A stretch of DNA of 64,000 bases from Cohnella sp. SGD-V74 (GTDB taxonomy: Bacteria; Bacillota; Bacilli; Paenibacillales; Paenibacillaceae): contig NZ_PVYW01000006.1 of the NCBI RefSeq assembly GCF_003001675.1, forward strand, positions 186,001 to 250,000. The letters are read 5' to 3'. Numbering within the stretch: the stretch's first letter is position 1; each line of letters starts with the position of its first letter. The notes below the pieces were generated by a model. That model searched no databases. It saw only the letters and a program-made list of their open reading frames with translations, and had not been told where the DNA came from. Shown here one piece after another: positions 44,554 through 54,274 of this stretch. The position numbers and the translations under genes were made by a program.

Positions 44554-44733
44554 TCAAAATTCGATAACTCCAGCCAAAGTAAGCACCGCACCTATTATGC
44601 CCAGCGCGAAAAAGATGCCGAAATACCACTTGATGAATCTCATACCGAACCCCGGCGTAGCCGTGTAGGTCGTTCCGAAGATAATCACTCCAAGAATCAT
44701 GGTGCTAAGGAATACGATAAAAGCGTTAAACAT
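44554..44733 (-). CDS. Small two-helix membrane protein, paralogue 2 (59 residues)
   Basis: Starts at the ATG at 44733 directly behind GGGGGGAG (the frame is open further upstream without homology to its twin). Two hydrophobic helices (about 3-21 and 34-56) flank a short polar loop; it ends VLTLAGVIEF. About 34 of 59 residues match the protein encoded at 44804-44983, and the last 35 bp of the two genes are almost identical. No family name is recognised. Both are transcribed away from the LuxR-type regulator gene and end at one terminator. A role at the membrane under that regulator is inferred. Confidence 0.75.
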   Translation of the reverse strand: MFNAFIVFLSTMILGVIIFGTTYTATPGFGMRFIKWYFGIFFALGIIGAVLTLAGVIEF

Positions 44734-44803
44734 TTTCTCCCCCCAAGCGCTCGCCATAAAAAACCACTCTGTACGCCAAGTCCAGAGCAGCCTTCGTCTG
44801 CCT

Positions 44804-44983
44804 TCAAAATTCGATAACTCCGGCCAAAGTAAGCACTCCCGTAACAATCGCCGCTATGAAAAAGATTCCGAAAAACCACTTCGTGAATTTCCAGGTGACC
44901 CCCGGTCCCTGCCACCAGGCCGTACCGTAGATCACCGCTCCCAAAAGCATGACGGAGCTGAAAGCGACAAAAGCATTAAACAA
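44804..44983 (-). CDS. Small two-helix membrane protein, paralogue 1 (59 residues)
   Basis: A TTG start at 44983, 8 nt after AGGTGG, gives a 59-residue protein that aligns end to end with its twin (MFNAF start, VLTLAGVIEF end); a GTG at 44992 would add three residues. It has two predicted helices with WWQGPGVTWKFTKW in the loop, so both termini are probably on the same side. First gene of the pair, 70 bp ahead of the second. Upstream, two 16-bp inverted repeats (45066 and 45118) probably control it. Function unknown. Confidence 0.75.
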   Translation of the reverse strand: MFNAFVAFSSVMLLGAVIYGTAWWQGPGVTWKFTKWFFGIFFIAAIVTGVLTLAGVIEF

Positions 44984-45036
44984 GTATCCCACCTGCGCTT
45001 CCCGAATGGATGAACTCGATTAACCGTTTTGTTAAC

Positions 45037-45042
45037 AACATA
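45037..45042 (-). promoter_or_regulatory. Possible -10 box for the twin membrane-protein genes
   Basis: Minus-strand TGCTTTATG (45045-45037) gives an extended -10-like TTTATG without a recognisable -35, as expected for an activator-dependent promoter. The inverted repeats would then centre near -43 and -95. Confidence 0.35.
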
Positions 45043-45065
45043 AAGCAATCCCTCGCTTTTCTCTA

Positions 45066-45081
45066 TACCTCGTAAGAGGTA
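45066..45081. promoter_or_regulatory. Inverted repeat, NarL/LuxR-type 7-2-7 site 1
   Basis: TACCTCG-TA-AGAGGTA, a 16-bp inverted repeat with perfect 6-bp arms TACCTC/GAGGTA. The heptamer resembles the NarL consensus TACYYMT (6 of 7 positions), and the 7-2-7 layout is the one bound by dimers of LuxR/NarL-type HTH domains (family knowledge). Confidence 0.6.
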
Positions 45082-45117
45082 TTTTCCCGCGCTGGGAAGA
45101 TAATTCAGCCGAAGGAT

Positions 45118-45133
45118 TACCTCCAAAGAGGTA
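45118..45133. promoter_or_regulatory. Inverted repeat, NarL/LuxR-type 7-2-7 site 2
   Basis: TACCTCC-AA-AGAGGTA, same arms as site 1. Start-to-start distance is 52 bp, five turns of DNA, so both sites face the same side of the helix. Confidence 0.6.
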
Positions 45134-45259
45134 TGGAGATCTCCCGCTCCCGGCCCTATGATAGTCTGTAGCCTTGACAGCAGCATTTTGCTATATTTGG
45201 CGCCGCTCTTTCTAGTACAATACGTTTAGTGGCATTAATCGAGTTAGAGGTGTTCGTGA

Positions 45260-48200
45260 ATGCAGGAAGAGGACAAGACGCTGAGAGCTGTGTTGGAAGA
45301 GCAGACCGCAATGACGCCGGAACAATTTCTCCTCCTCGCGAGAGGAATCGCAAGCGGCGTCGAACATCTTCACCGGAAACATATTCTTCATCTGGACTTG
45401 CGCCCCGAACGAATCAGGGTCGGATCCGACGGGAACGAGGCGGAATTGATCGATTCGGGCCGCGAGGTGCGATGCTCATCCGAAGGCTACGCCCGTCCGC
45501 CTTCGAACGGCAGCTTCCATGCCGGCTTGCCCTACTGCTCTCCGGAGAATACCGGCAGAATGCAGAGAACGATAGACGAACGCAGCGATCTCTACTCCCT
45601 GGGCGTTATTTTCTACGAAATGCTGACCGGGCGTTTGCCTTTTCTCGCGGACAATCCTCTTGAATGGATATATATGCATCTCGCGCAGAGCCCCCCTCCA
45701 ATGACAAGCGGGGATGTGCGGCTTCCCGACGGCCTGGAAGCGATCGTCATGAAGCTGTTGGACAAAAATCCGGATCATCGCTACCCGAATGCCGGACTCC
45801 TGATCGCGAATCTGGACAAGATCGGACGGTCCGACGACACCTTCTTCGCCGCTCCGGGCTTTTACGGCAGAGAGCAGGAAATGGCGATCCTGACCGAGGC
45901 TTTCTATTCCGCTTGTCTCGGCTCCACCGAGGTGATCTACGTCTCGGGAGAAGCGGGATTCGGGAAAACAAGCCTAATGGACGAAATGTTCCGCAAACAA
46001 CCGCATGATCGGGATTTCTACTATATTACCGGGAAGTTCGAGCAAATCCCGCAGTTGAGCCCTTACCCTCCGATTATTCAAGCCTTTCGCGGCCTCATGC
46101 GCCATCTGCTCGGCGAACGGAAACACCGGTCCGACCTCCTGAAACAGAAGCTGCAAACCGCTCTCGGCGCTAACACCGGTCTTATTACGGCGATGATTCC
46201 CGAGGCTGGGCTGCTTCTGGGCGCTCCTTCTTCCGCGGAGGAGACGGAGTTGCCGTCCAACGAATCGAAGACGAGGTTTATTTACGCGTTCCGCAAATTC
46301 GCGCAAGCGCTGGCGTCCAAAGATCATCCCGTCGTCCTCTTCATCGACGACCTGCAGTGGGCCGACGCTTCCTCTCTTGAATTGATGCGAGCCCTGCTCT
46401 CCGATCCGGAAAGCCAGTACTTCATGTTCGTCTGCGCTTACCGCCCTTCGGAGACGGACCGCGGCAGGCTCCCGGGCTACGAGACGGACGGCAGCATCTC
46501 CGAGCAGGCGGCCATCCGCCACCTTCCCCTGTCTCCGCTCAGCCTGGAGCAGATGAACCGCATCGTGATGGAGACGTTGAACAGCCCCGCCGACGTGACG
46601 ATGTCTTTGACGGAATTACTGTATCCGCAATCCGGCGGAAATCCGTTTCACTTCAAGCAGATCCTGCTTCGCTTGCAGGACGATCGCAGCCTGTTGTACA
46701 ACCGCGAGAAGCAAATGTGGCAATGGAACTTGGGGTTAATTATCGAACGGCTGCCCGGATATGCCATCCACGAATTGATCGAGCACAGGCTGCGGCGGCT
46801 GCCGCCCGACGCTCAGGCGCTGCTCCAAGCGGCGGCTTGCGCGGGAAGCGCCTTCGATCCCCGTTTGATCGCCTCCGTTACGAACCGCGCGCGGGAAGAC
46901 GCCGTTCCGCAATGGGCCGCGATGGAGGCCGAAGGGATAATCGTACCGGGCGATCACGGGAAGCTCCGCTTCGCGCACGACAGCATTCAGAGGCTGATTT
47001 ACCAGCTGATCGACGAAGAGTCGAAGCAGGACATTCATCTTCGAATCGGCCGAGGTTTGGAAGCGGCGGAAGAAGGAAATGACGAGAGCCCGTTCGACGG
47101 GGTTAACCATCTGAATAAAGGATCGGCGCGAATTACAGCTAAGCGCGATCTGCGGCTGCTCGCGGCGAAAAACCTGGATGCGGGCAACCGGGCTAAAGCC
47201 ACTTCCGCTTATGATGTCGCGTTGGGCTACTTCGGCAAGGGCGTCGAACTGTTGTCGGAAGAAGATTGGAACGAAGACTTCGAGCTTATCTTCGAATTGC
47301 ATGCCCAGAAAGCGGAATGCGAATTTCTGTGCGGCAACCACGAGCAGTACGAACGGGACATCGGATTCGCGCTGGAGCGCGCCCGCAATCCGGTCGAACG
47401 GAGCCGGGTGCAGACGATCCGGATCATGCAGCTGATCAATCAAGGAAAGTATTCGGAAGGGACCGCCCTCGGCCTGAAGTGTCTGAGCGAGCTTCATATT
47501 ATCATTTCTCCCGAACCGGGGAAGTTCTCTCTCTTGATGGAAGGCATACGAATCGAAACGCTGCTGCGCAATCGTTACGACAGGCTCCCGCATATGAAAG
47601 AAATGTCGGACAAGCGCCGGATGACCGCGATGAATCTGATCTTCGCGATTATTCCTTCCACCTTCTTCACCAATAAGAAGATCTTCTTCCTGCTCGTATG
47701 CCGCGCCATTCAGCTGTCGCTTCGTTACGGCAACACGCCCGTATCCGCTGCCGTCTATTCCGCATACGGCATGCTTCTGGCGATCGGCAGGGGAAAATTC
47801 GACAGGGGGTATGCCATCGGCAAAGTCGGCGTCGAGCTGTCCGAACGCTACCAGGTCGCCTCGATTACGAGCAAAACCTATACGATATTCGGCGGGGTGC
47901 TGTGCCAGTTCGCCGGAAGCGCCCGCGAAGGGGACGCTTACTTGGCAAAGGCTCTGCGCAGCGGGATGGATTCGGGCGACTACGTGTTCGCGAGCTACGC
48001 CATGGGCGCGCACGTCAATTCCTTATATACGCGAGCGTCTCTAAGCGAACTGGCGAGAACGATCGCCGACTACATGTCCGTGCTGGATACGACGAAGGAC
48101 GAGTTCGTCAGGCAGAACTTTTATTTGTATCAGCAGGTGATTCTCGCCCTTCAGGAAAAGACGGAAGCGCCGGATTCGTTCAACGGTTCCGACTTCGACG

Positions 48201-49663
48201 AAGAAGCGTTTCTGGAGCGAATCCGCCAGGAGGAGACGTCGGCCACCACGCTGTTCCAATACAGCACGTACAAAACCCAGCTTTCCTATTTTCTGGGCGA
48301 CTTCGAAGAAGCCGCCCGTTGGGCTCGCCAAGCGGAAGCTTATGAGGATTTCGCCACTCACCTGCCGCACTTGCCGGAGTGCTTGTTCTACGAGACGCTC
48401 GCCGCAGCGCAAATCCACGCCCGGTCGCAGCAAAACCCGTTAACGGAGAAACGGCTCTCCCGCGCTCTTCGGCGTTTCGGAAAATGGACGCGGTGGAGCA
48501 CGGACAACTTCCGGTCCAGGCGGCTTCTGCTCGAAGCCGAGCTGGCGCGGGCGACCTGGAAGCTCGATTCGGCCGAGGAAGGATACGACAAAGCGATCCG
48601 GGAGGCCAGAGAACAAGGCGACTTCCGCGTCATCGGCCTTGCGGGAGAGCTCGCCGCCAACTACTACGACGGATGCGGCAAGCGGACGACGGCGCTCCAT
48701 TATTTGCAATTGGCCGTCGAAGGGTACAAGCAGTGGGAGGTTCCGTTGAAGATCCGTCAGACGGAGGAACGGCTGCAGGACCTTCTGCGTCGGGAGAGCG
48801 CCGCTTCCGCGACGGAGTACGACGACGCGGCTCCGGCGGGCCAGCATGACGTTATCGATTACATAGCGGCGTCATCGAGCCTGCCAAGCGAGCCCTACTC
48901 CCTCGACGGCGTCGATCTTACCGCGATTCTGACGACGACCCAGACGATCGCGAACCGCATGGACATGGACACCGTGCTGGCCGAAATCATGGGCACGATT
49001 CTGAAGCATGCGGGTGCCGGCAAAGGCGCCCTGATCACGGGCAGCCAGGAGACGCTGTATATTCAGGCCTATGCGGATTCCGACGCCGGAGCCCCTTCCC
49101 TTCCGCTGGAATTGCTGGACAGCTCGCTTGTGCCGGAAGGTCTCGTCCGCTACGTGTTTCGGACGCGGGAGAACGTTCGGTACTCCGGTGACGAGGAAAG
49201 CTGGCTGATTCACAACCCTTATATCGGGAAGCACCGGCCTCAATCGGCGCTATGCGTTCCCATTACGGTCCACGGCAGCATGCTGGGCGTGCTTTATCTG
49301 GAGAACAGGCTGACCGGAGGCGTATTCGCAGCGGACCGCCTGGCCGTCCTTCTCGCCATGGCGTCGCAGGGCATTATGCTGTGCGCGCTTCTGAGCTCTT
49401 CCGATCCTGCTTACGTCGAATCGGAGACGGAGGAAAATCTCCCGTCCGCTCACGAGCTAATGGAAGAACCGCTCACGGAACGGGAGCTGGAGGTGCTCGC
49501 CTTGCTGGCGGCGGGGCTGTCCAACAAGGAGATCGCCGATCATCTGATCATCGCCGTCGGCACGGTCAAGGTGCACGTCAAAAACATCTTCGCCAAGCTT
49601 AAAGTCAACCGGCGCATTAAAGCGATCGAGCAAGCCAAGGAGCTTCGGCTGCTGGACAGGTAG
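45260..49663 (+). CDS. Kinase-like/ATPase/GAF regulator with LuxR HTH output
   Basis: 1467 residues; AGAGGTG before the ATG. Order of domains: a protein-kinase C-lobe-like segment (1-190) with HLDLRPERI (44-52), DSG in place of DFG (65-67), YCSPEN and [15 protein letters not shown]; a P-loop ATPase with [12 protein letters not shown] (about 230-241) and [12 protein letters not shown]; a TPR-like helical region (about 560-1190); a GAF sensor (about 1230-1385); and a C-terminal LuxR HTH (about 1405-1467, [20 protein letters not shown]). Relatives often end in a histidine kinase instead. The kinase N-lobe (glycine loop and Lys) is absent from the start, so phosphotransfer is unlikely. It probably binds DNA at the 45066/45118 sites. 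The hybrid kinase follows 115 bp downstream. Confidence 0.9.
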   Translation: MQEEDKTLRAVLEEQTAMTPEQFLLLARGIASGVEHLHRKHILHLDLRPERIRVGSDGNEAELIDSGREVRCSSEGYARPPSNGSFHAGLPYCSPENTGRMQRTIDERSDLYSLGVIFYEMLTGRLPFLADNPLEWIYMHLAQSPPPMTSGDVRLPDGLEAIVMKLLDKNPDHRYPNAGLLIANLDKIGRSDDTFFAAPGFYGREQEMAILTEAFYSACLGSTEVIYVSGEAGFGKTSLMDEMFRKQPHDRDFYYITGKFEQIPQLSPYPPIIQAFRGLMRHLLGERKHRSDLLKQKLQTALGANTGLITAMIPEAGLLLGAPSSAEETELPSNESKTRFIYAFRKFAQALASKDHPVVLFIDDLQWADASSLELMRALLSDPESQYFMFVCAYRPSETDRGRLPGYETDGSISEQAAIRHLPLSPLSLEQMNRIVMETLNSPADVTMSLTELLYPQSGGNPFHFKQILLRLQDDRSLLYNREKQMWQWNLGLIIERLPGYAIHELIEHRLRRLPPDAQALLQAAACAGSAFDPRLIASVTNRAREDAVPQWAAMEAEGIIVPGDHGKLRFAHDSIQRLIYQLIDEESKQDIHLRIGRGLEAAEEGNDESPFDGVNHLNKGSARITAKRDLRLLAAKNLDAGNRAKATSAYDVALGYFGKGVELLSEEDWNEDFELIFELHAQKAECEFLCGNHEQYERDIGFALERARNPVERSRVQTIRIMQLINQGKYSEGTALGLKCLSELHIIISPEPGKFSLLMEGIRIETLLRNRYDRLPHMKEMSDKRRMTAMNLIFAIIPSTFFTNKKIFFLLVCRAIQLSLRYGNTPVSAAVYSAYGMLLAIGRGKFDRGYAIGKVGVELSERYQVASITSKTYTIFGGVLCQFAGSAREGDAYLAKALRSGMDSGDYVFASYAMGAHVNSLYTRASLSELARTIADYMSVLDTTKDEFVRQNFYLYQQVILALQEKTEAPDSFNGSDFDEEAFLERIRQEETSATTLFQYSTYKTQLSYFLGDFEEAARWARQAEAYEDFATHLPHLPECLFYETLAAAQIHARSQQNPLTEKRLSRALRRFGKWTRWSTDNFRSRRLLLEAELARATWKLDSAEEGYDKAIREAREQGDFRVIGLAGELAANYYDGCGKRTTALHYLQLAVEGYKQWEVPLKIRQTEERLQDLLRRESAASATEYDDAAPAGQHDVIDYIAASSSLPSEPYSLDGVDLTAILTTTQTIANRMDMDTVLAEIMGTILKHAGAGKGALITGSQETLYIQAYADSDAGAPSLPLELLDSSLVPEGLVRYVFRTRENVRYSGDEESWLIHNPYIGKHRPQSALCVPITVHGSMLGVLYLENRLTGGVFAADRLAVLLAMASQGIMLCALLSSSDPAYVESETEENLPSAHELMEEPLTERELEVLALLAAGLSNKEIADHLIIAVGTVKVHVKNIFAKLKVNRRIKAIEQAKELRLLDR

Positions 49664-49677
49664 ACGAGCCAAAACGC

Positions 49678-49706
49678 TTTTGTAGAAAATTGTCGTGTGC
49701 TACAAT
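49678..49706 (+). promoter_or_regulatory. Promoter of the hybrid kinase gene
   Basis: TTTTGT (49678-49683), 17-bp spacer, extended -10 TGCTACAAT (TACAAT 49701-49706). It gives the hybrid kinase its own transcript besides read-through from the regulator gene. Confidence 0.5.
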
Positions 49707-49778
49707 GAGAGCGTTAAAACCCATTCCAAACTATGGAATCTACCGTTGGCATAACGCAGGAAAGCGAAGTGGACAACC

Positions 49779-51737
49779 ATGCTATCGAAAATCAAGGACG
49801 TCATGTTTCCGGTATCCGCTCTGGAGGACTCTTCCATCGTAGCCATCTTGGATCGCAGCGGCGCTTTTACGTATGTCAATCCGCAATTTTGCTCTATCTC
49901 GCAATATGCTCCCGACGAACTGATCGGCCGAACGTACGAATCGCTGATCAGCGACATGCATTCCGAGCAGCCTCTGGCGGAAATGCGGCAGACGATCGAC
50001 CAGGGGAAGACGTGGAAGGGAGAAATAGGCATCGTCTCCAAAGACGGCGACCAAGCTTGGCTCACGCTGAGCGTCATCCCGCTCGTTAACGAACAGGGAG
50101 CCGTGCAGCAGTCGGTCTCCATCGGCACGGTTATCTCGGATCGCAAGGAAAATAAGCTCCAGCTCGTGCAGGCGATGGAAAATCTGCGCGACATCGAGAA
50201 AGCTCTCGACGAATCGTCGATCGTCGCCATTACCGACCGGGCCGGAGTCATTACCTACGTCAACGAGAAATTTTGCGAGATTTCCAAATACGAGAAGCAC
50301 GAATTGCTCGGCAAGACGCACCGCGTCATCAATTCGGGCTATCATCCGAAAGATTTTTTCCACAAGATGTGGAGCACGATCAAACGCGGCGAAGTGTGGC
50401 GGGGAGAGGTTAAAAACCGCGCGAAGGACGGCACGGAGTATTGGATGAATACGACGATCGTTCCTTTCCTCGACGACGACGGGAATCCGCGCCAGTTCAT
50501 CTCGATTCGCAGCGACATTACCGACCGGGTAAAGGCCGAAGAGGCGCTGGCCGAGCGTACCGAGCAATTGGCCAGAACGCGGGACGAAGCGATCAAGGCC
50601 AGCATGATCAAAAGCCAGTTTCTCGCCAATATGAGCCATGAGCTGCGCACGCCGCTTAATGCGATTATCGGCTACAGCGAGATGCTGCGGGAAGAAGCAG
50701 AGGAACTCGGCGAGACGGTGTTCGTCGAGGATTTGGGGAAAATCAGCAAGGCGGGCAACCATCTGCTCGCTCTGATCAACGATATACTCGATATTTCCAA
50801 GATCGAGGCCGGCAAAATGGATTTGCATCTGGAAACGTGCAGCCTGCCCAGCCTGATTCAGGACGTGGTCACGACGATCCGCCCTCTCGCAGAGGAGAAA
50901 GGAAATCAACTGAGCTACGAGTGCGTGGAACAGGACGAGATTACGACCGATGTGCTCAAGGTGCGGCAAATTCTGATCAATCTGCTGAGCAATGCGAATA
51001 AATTTACCGATGCGGGCATCATCACGCTGCGCATTTTCCAAGAGACGCGGGGCGGCGCGGACGGCTACAGCTTTCACGTGCAGGATACGGGAATCGGCAT
51101 GACGCCGGAGCAGATGGAGAAGCTGTTCCACCCGTTCACGCAGGCCGACGCTTCGACGACGCGCAAATACGGCGGCACCGGCCTCGGACTGGCGATCAGC
51201 CAGCGTCTCAGCCAGATGATGGGCGGCGACATCCGCGTGGACAGCGAGTTAGGGGTCGGCACCAGCTTCACCTGTTGGCTGCCGGTTATGGCGGAGGAGT
51301 CCCGAGATGTACCGTCTTCTGCGGCGGAGGACGAAGCGAACGCTCCGAACGAGTCCGGCACAATCGATATTTTGCTGATCGACGACGAGGCTTCCAACTA
51401 CGATCTGATGCGGCGGTATATTTCCAAAACCGGCTGGAGCCTGGCTTACGCCGGCGCCGGGGCGCAAGGCATTCGCATGGCCAAGCAGCGGCGGCCGTCC
51501 GTCATCTGCCTCGATATTCTCATGCCCGAGACCGACGGCTGGGACGTGCTTGCGACGCTGAAGAGCGACCCGGACACCGCCGATATTCCGGTCGTCGTCT
51601 GGACGATGCTGAGCGACCGACAACGGGGCTACGCGCTCGGCGTCTCCGAATATTTGACCAAGCCTTCCGAACGGGACAAGCTGATTGACACGATCAGCAA
51701 GTATATTCGACCGAACACGGATAGGCAGCCGCAGTAA
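49779..51737 (+). CDS. Hybrid histidine kinase (PAS-PAS-HisKA-HATPase-REC)
   Basis: 652 residues, no membrane helix, so soluble. Two PAS domains (about 14-130 and 140-262; both contain a FCxIS[QK]Y motif and share the same fold pattern) are followed by HisKA with MSHELRTPLNAIIGYSE (His 287), HATPase (DTGIGMTPEQM; GTGLGLAIS) and a C-terminal receiver with VICLDILMPETDG (Asp 579). The PAS pair may bind haem, flavin or a small ligand. There is no HTH, so output must pass to another protein by phosphotransfer or binding. No partner regulator is adjacent; the LuxR-type regulator upstream lacks a receiver domain. Confidence 0.93.
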   Translation: MLSKIKDVMFPVSALEDSSIVAILDRSGAFTYVNPQFCSISQYAPDELIGRTYESLISDMHSEQPLAEMRQTIDQGKTWKGEIGIVSKDGDQAWLTLSVIPLVNEQGAVQQSVSIGTVISDRKENKLQLVQAMENLRDIEKALDESSIVAITDRAGVITYVNEKFCEISKYEKHELLGKTHRVINSGYHPKDFFHKMWSTIKRGEVWRGEVKNRAKDGTEYWMNTTIVPFLDDDGNPRQFISIRSDITDRVKAEEALAERTEQLARTRDEAIKASMIKSQFLANMSHELRTPLNAIIGYSEMLREEAEELGETVFVEDLGKISKAGNHLLALINDILDISKIEAGKMDLHLETCSLPSLIQDVVTTIRPLAEEKGNQLSYECVEQDEITTDVLKVRQILINLLSNANKFTDAGIITLRIFQETRGGADGYSFHVQDTGIGMTPEQMEKLFHPFTQADASTTRKYGGTGLGLAISQRLSQMMGGDIRVDSELGVGTSFTCWLPVMAEESRDVPSSAAEDEANAPNESGTIDILLIDDEASNYDLMRRYISKTGWSLAYAGAGAQGIRMAKQRRPSVICLDILMPETDGWDVLATLKSDPDTADIPVVVWTMLSDRQRGYALGVSEYLTKPSERDKLIDTISKYIRPNTDRQPQ

Positions 51738-51770
51738 GGAAGTCCGCATACCTGCTCACAAGGAAAATTA

Positions 51771-51814
51771 AAGCCTGGCTCACATTTCTCTTATCGGAAG
51801 TGTGAGCCAGGCTT
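51771..51814. terminator. Strong bidirectional terminator
   Basis: AAGCCTGGCTCACA (51771-51784) pairs perfectly over 14 bp with TGTGAGCCAGGCTT (51801-51814). On the minus strand it is followed by TTTAATTTT. It lies between the hybrid kinase and the convergent secreted-protein gene. Confidence 0.85.
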
Positions 51815-51826
51815 GCCTTTAAGAAG

Positions 51827-52858
51827 CTATTTCCACGCTTTGTTGAAGGCCTCTTCTATCAACTGATTAAAGAACGTTGACAGATTGAATTCGGATTGGC
51901 CTTTTGCCGCGTCTTCCTTCTTCTTCTCTTCTTTTTTCTTCTTTTTAGCCGCTTCGTATTCTTTCTTATAAGCCGCATCATATTTCATGAGATGCTTATG
52001 AAGCTTTTCTCGATGCTTGGCATGGATAGAATTCGCTTTCTTCGATTTCAGATTCAGGTTTAACAGCTTATCCTTGTAGTTTGATTCTATTGCCTTCAAC
52101 CCGTTGACCAAGTCGTTCGTCAGGATGGATTCCGAAGTGTTGCTTTTCAGACCACTATAGTGAAGACTCACCATGTTGCTCATCGAAGCCATGAATCCGT
52201 AATAGGTGCGATCGTCATTCCCCTTCGTGCCTTCCAAAACTCCGTTCAGCATATCGAAAGTCCGGTTAATGAGCTTCTCCTGAAATTTGCCCAGCGCCAG
52301 AACGGACCCCACCTTATTAGACGTGAAGATATACGAAAATTCATTAGCCAATTCCTCGGCGACGCAATCCTCTTGAAACAGCGGCTTGAACAAGTGCTCT
52401 TTGAACACCCCTGCAAGAACCGTCTGCCCCGCATACTCTTTAAGGTTCGCTTTTGTGCCCAGGAAGCCTTTAACGGCCGCGTTGTCTCTATTGGCGTTAA
52501 AATTTTTCGTTTTTGTATCCCAATACGCCGAGTTCGCTTGCTTGATCGAATCGTTCGTCGTATTGACAAAGTCGAACAAGCTGAGCATTTTGTTGTAATT
52601 TCGTTCTTCCTCGATCACTGTCGTAACGTTCTTGACAAATACTTTCTTGCTGATCGCATCCAGATGCTTTGCAACCAGATTTTCATTTTTCTGGGCGTCC
52701 TTTTCCGTTTGCTTCTGAAACTCTTTCTTCGTCAAATTCGAGTTTAAGGAAAGAGCTGGCTGACAAATTTCTTTGCCGGCTACCACTGAGTCGGGCGCAA
52801 TGGCCAGAGTAACAAATGTAAAAGCAACAAGCACAATTCCCGCGATTAGTTTCTTCAT
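51827..52858 (-). CDS. Secreted protein of unknown function (343 residues)
   Basis: A signal peptide (1-27, MKKLIAGIVLVAFTFVTLAI...VVAG) marks export. The mature part is mostly helical, Lys- and Asn-rich, with two Cys (GKEICQP and QEDCVAEE) that could form one disulfide. A Lys/Glu run (about 300-320, AAKKKKKEEKKKEDAAKG) precedes a C-terminal helix. I recognise no family. Codon use and base composition are clearly more A+T-rich than both neighbours, which suggests later acquisition. The promoter may use TATAAT at about 52995-53000, beside ATAGGA/TCCTAT (53001-53018). Convergent with the hybrid kinase; function not deducible. Confidence 0.7.
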   Translation of the reverse strand: MKKLIAGIVLVAFTFVTLAIAPDSVVAGKEICQPALSLNSNLTKKEFQKQTEKDAQKNENLVAKHLDAISKKVFVKNVTTVIEEERNYNKMLSLFDFVNTTNDSIKQANSAYWDTKTKNFNANRDNAAVKGFLGTKANLKEYAGQTVLAGVFKEHLFKPLFQEDCVAEELANEFSYIFTSNKVGSVLALGKFQEKLINRTFDMLNGVLEGTKGNDDRTYYGFMASMSNMVSLHYSGLKSNTSESILTNDLVNGLKAIESNYKDKLLNLNLKSKKANSIHAKHREKLHKHLMKYDAAYKKEYEAAKKKKKEEKKKEDAAKGQSEFNLSTFFNQLIEEAFNKAWK

Positions 52859-53081
52859 GATTAGCTGAGCTCCTTAGTGTTTAAACTCTGGTTGTTTACC
52901 GCGGTTGATCGATCCTCATTCAAGAGGACGCCTCCCGTTCTTTCATTTCGATCAGTTTGTGCAACCCCAAGGAGGGAATAATACCCACCTCCTCAATTAT
53001 ATAGGATGATATTCCTATTTCATAGTTCTGATAGGCTCCTTCTCTTCTTTTTAATAGACATAGCCGTCCGAGCACGCCAAA

Positions 53082-53114
53082 AGAGCGAGTCATCCCGGAA
53101 GGAAGACTCGCTCT
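53082..53114 (-). terminator. Terminator after the LacI gene
   Basis: AGAGCGAGTC (53082-53091) and GACTCGCTCT (53105-53114) form a perfect 10-bp stem, followed on the minus strand by TTTT. It closes the GH35/importer/LacI group. Confidence 0.8.
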
Positions 53115-53146
53115 CTCTTTGAACCGACCCCAATCGATCTATTCCA

Positions 53147-54184
53147 TTACTTACGCTCAAGGAACGTCGTACTCTCCCGAACAATCAGCTCCGGTTCGAT
53201 AACCGTCTGCTTCTTTACTTTCTCCTTGCCGATCAGCTTGTGGAGCACCTGGACCGATATGCGGCCGAGCGTCTCCATCTTCTGGGAGACCGTCGTCAGC
53301 TCCGGATTGATCGCGGTCGCGAGCGGAATGTCGTCGAAGCCGATGATCGAGATATCCTCCGGAACGCGATACCCGGCTCTGGTCGCCGTCTTCACCGCGC
53401 CGACCGCCGTAAAATCGTTCACGCAGAACACCGCGGTAGGCTTGCGAGCCCCTTCCAGCAGACGCTTCATGAGACGCTGACCGGACTCGATCGAGAAGTC
53501 CTCGTTCAGCACCCACTCCCGGGGCGTATCCAGCCCGTGCTCCCGCATGACCTTCTTGAACGCCCGGACCTTCTGCGCCGTCGTCGACATGTTGTCGTGC
53601 CCGCCGATAAACGCGATCTCCCGATGCCCCAGCCCGATCAAATGACGGGTCGCCATCTCCGCGCCCATCGTCTCGTCGATGTAGACGCGATGCAGCGAGT
53701 TGCCCGGCAAATTGCCGTTGATGAGAACGAGCGGAGTGCGGCTCGCCGCCTCCTGGACCTCATCAGCCAGCTCGGCGCTGCAGCGGGACAGATTGATCCG
53801 CCCCCCCATGAACAAGATGCCGTCCACCTGCTTCTCCCGCAAAATGTTCAAATACTGCGACTCCCGCTCGTAGCTGCCGATCGTATCGCACAGCAGGAAC
53901 GTGTACCCTTTGTCCCGCGCCTCCTTCTCGATTCCGGAGAACACTTCGGGAAAGAACGGATTCGTAATATCTGGCACGATGACCCCGATCGTTCCCGTCT
54001 CTTTCTTCGACAGGCTTCTGGCAAGCGCGTTCGGCTGGTACTGGTATTTGTGGATCAGCTCCATAATTTTGTCCCGGGTCGCGCCCTTGACGGGCGCGGT
54101 GTTGTTGAGCACCCGCGACACCGTCGCGACCGAGACTCTCGCTTCATGAGCGATATCGTAGATCGTTACCTGCTTCAAAACCAT
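53147..54184 (-). CDS. LacI family transcriptional repressor
   Basis: 345 residues. HTH: VTIYDIAHEARVSVATVSRV with hinge YQPNALARSLSKKET; effector domain with IGVIVPDITNPFFPEVFSGI and ISIIGFDDIPLATAINPELT. It lies 90 bp downstream of the binding-protein gene, on the same strand. TGTAAC-based operators occur at the front of the cluster (60746, 60760, 60829) and before the binding-protein gene (55919), so this protein probably represses the cluster and is relieved by the galactoside or its product (inference). Confidence 0.93.
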   Translation of the reverse strand: MVLKQVTIYDIAHEARVSVATVSRVLNNTAPVKGATRDKIMELIHKYQYQPNALARSLSKKETGTIGVIVPDITNPFFPEVFSGIEKEARDKGYTFLLCDTIGSYERESQYLNILREKQVDGILFMGGRINLSRCSAELADEVQEAASRTPLVLINGNLPGNSLHRVYIDETMGAEMATRHLIGLGHREIAFIGGHDNMSTTAQKVRAFKKVMREHGLDTPREWVLNEDFSIESGQRLMKRLLEGARKPTAVFCVNDFTAVGAVKTATRAGYRVPEDISIIGFDDIPLATAINPELTTVSQKMETLGRISVQVLHKLIGKEKVKKQTVIEPELIVRESTTFLERK

Positions 54185-54274
54185 CCATCCTTAACTCGGC
54201 CAGCTTTTTCGTTCATCATAGCATTTCCCGCCTAACATTGGAAAGAAATTCATAGACGGGACGGCCGGTTCCGC

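Noticed and set aside
45174..45220. TTGACA at 45174 as the promoter of the LuxR-type regulator
   Set aside because: No -10 box at an acceptable distance; TACAAT at about 45213 has no matching -35, so no promoter is called.
46736..48013. Minus-strand open frame inside the LuxR-type regulator gene
   Set aside because: Antisense shadow within an intact multidomain gene.
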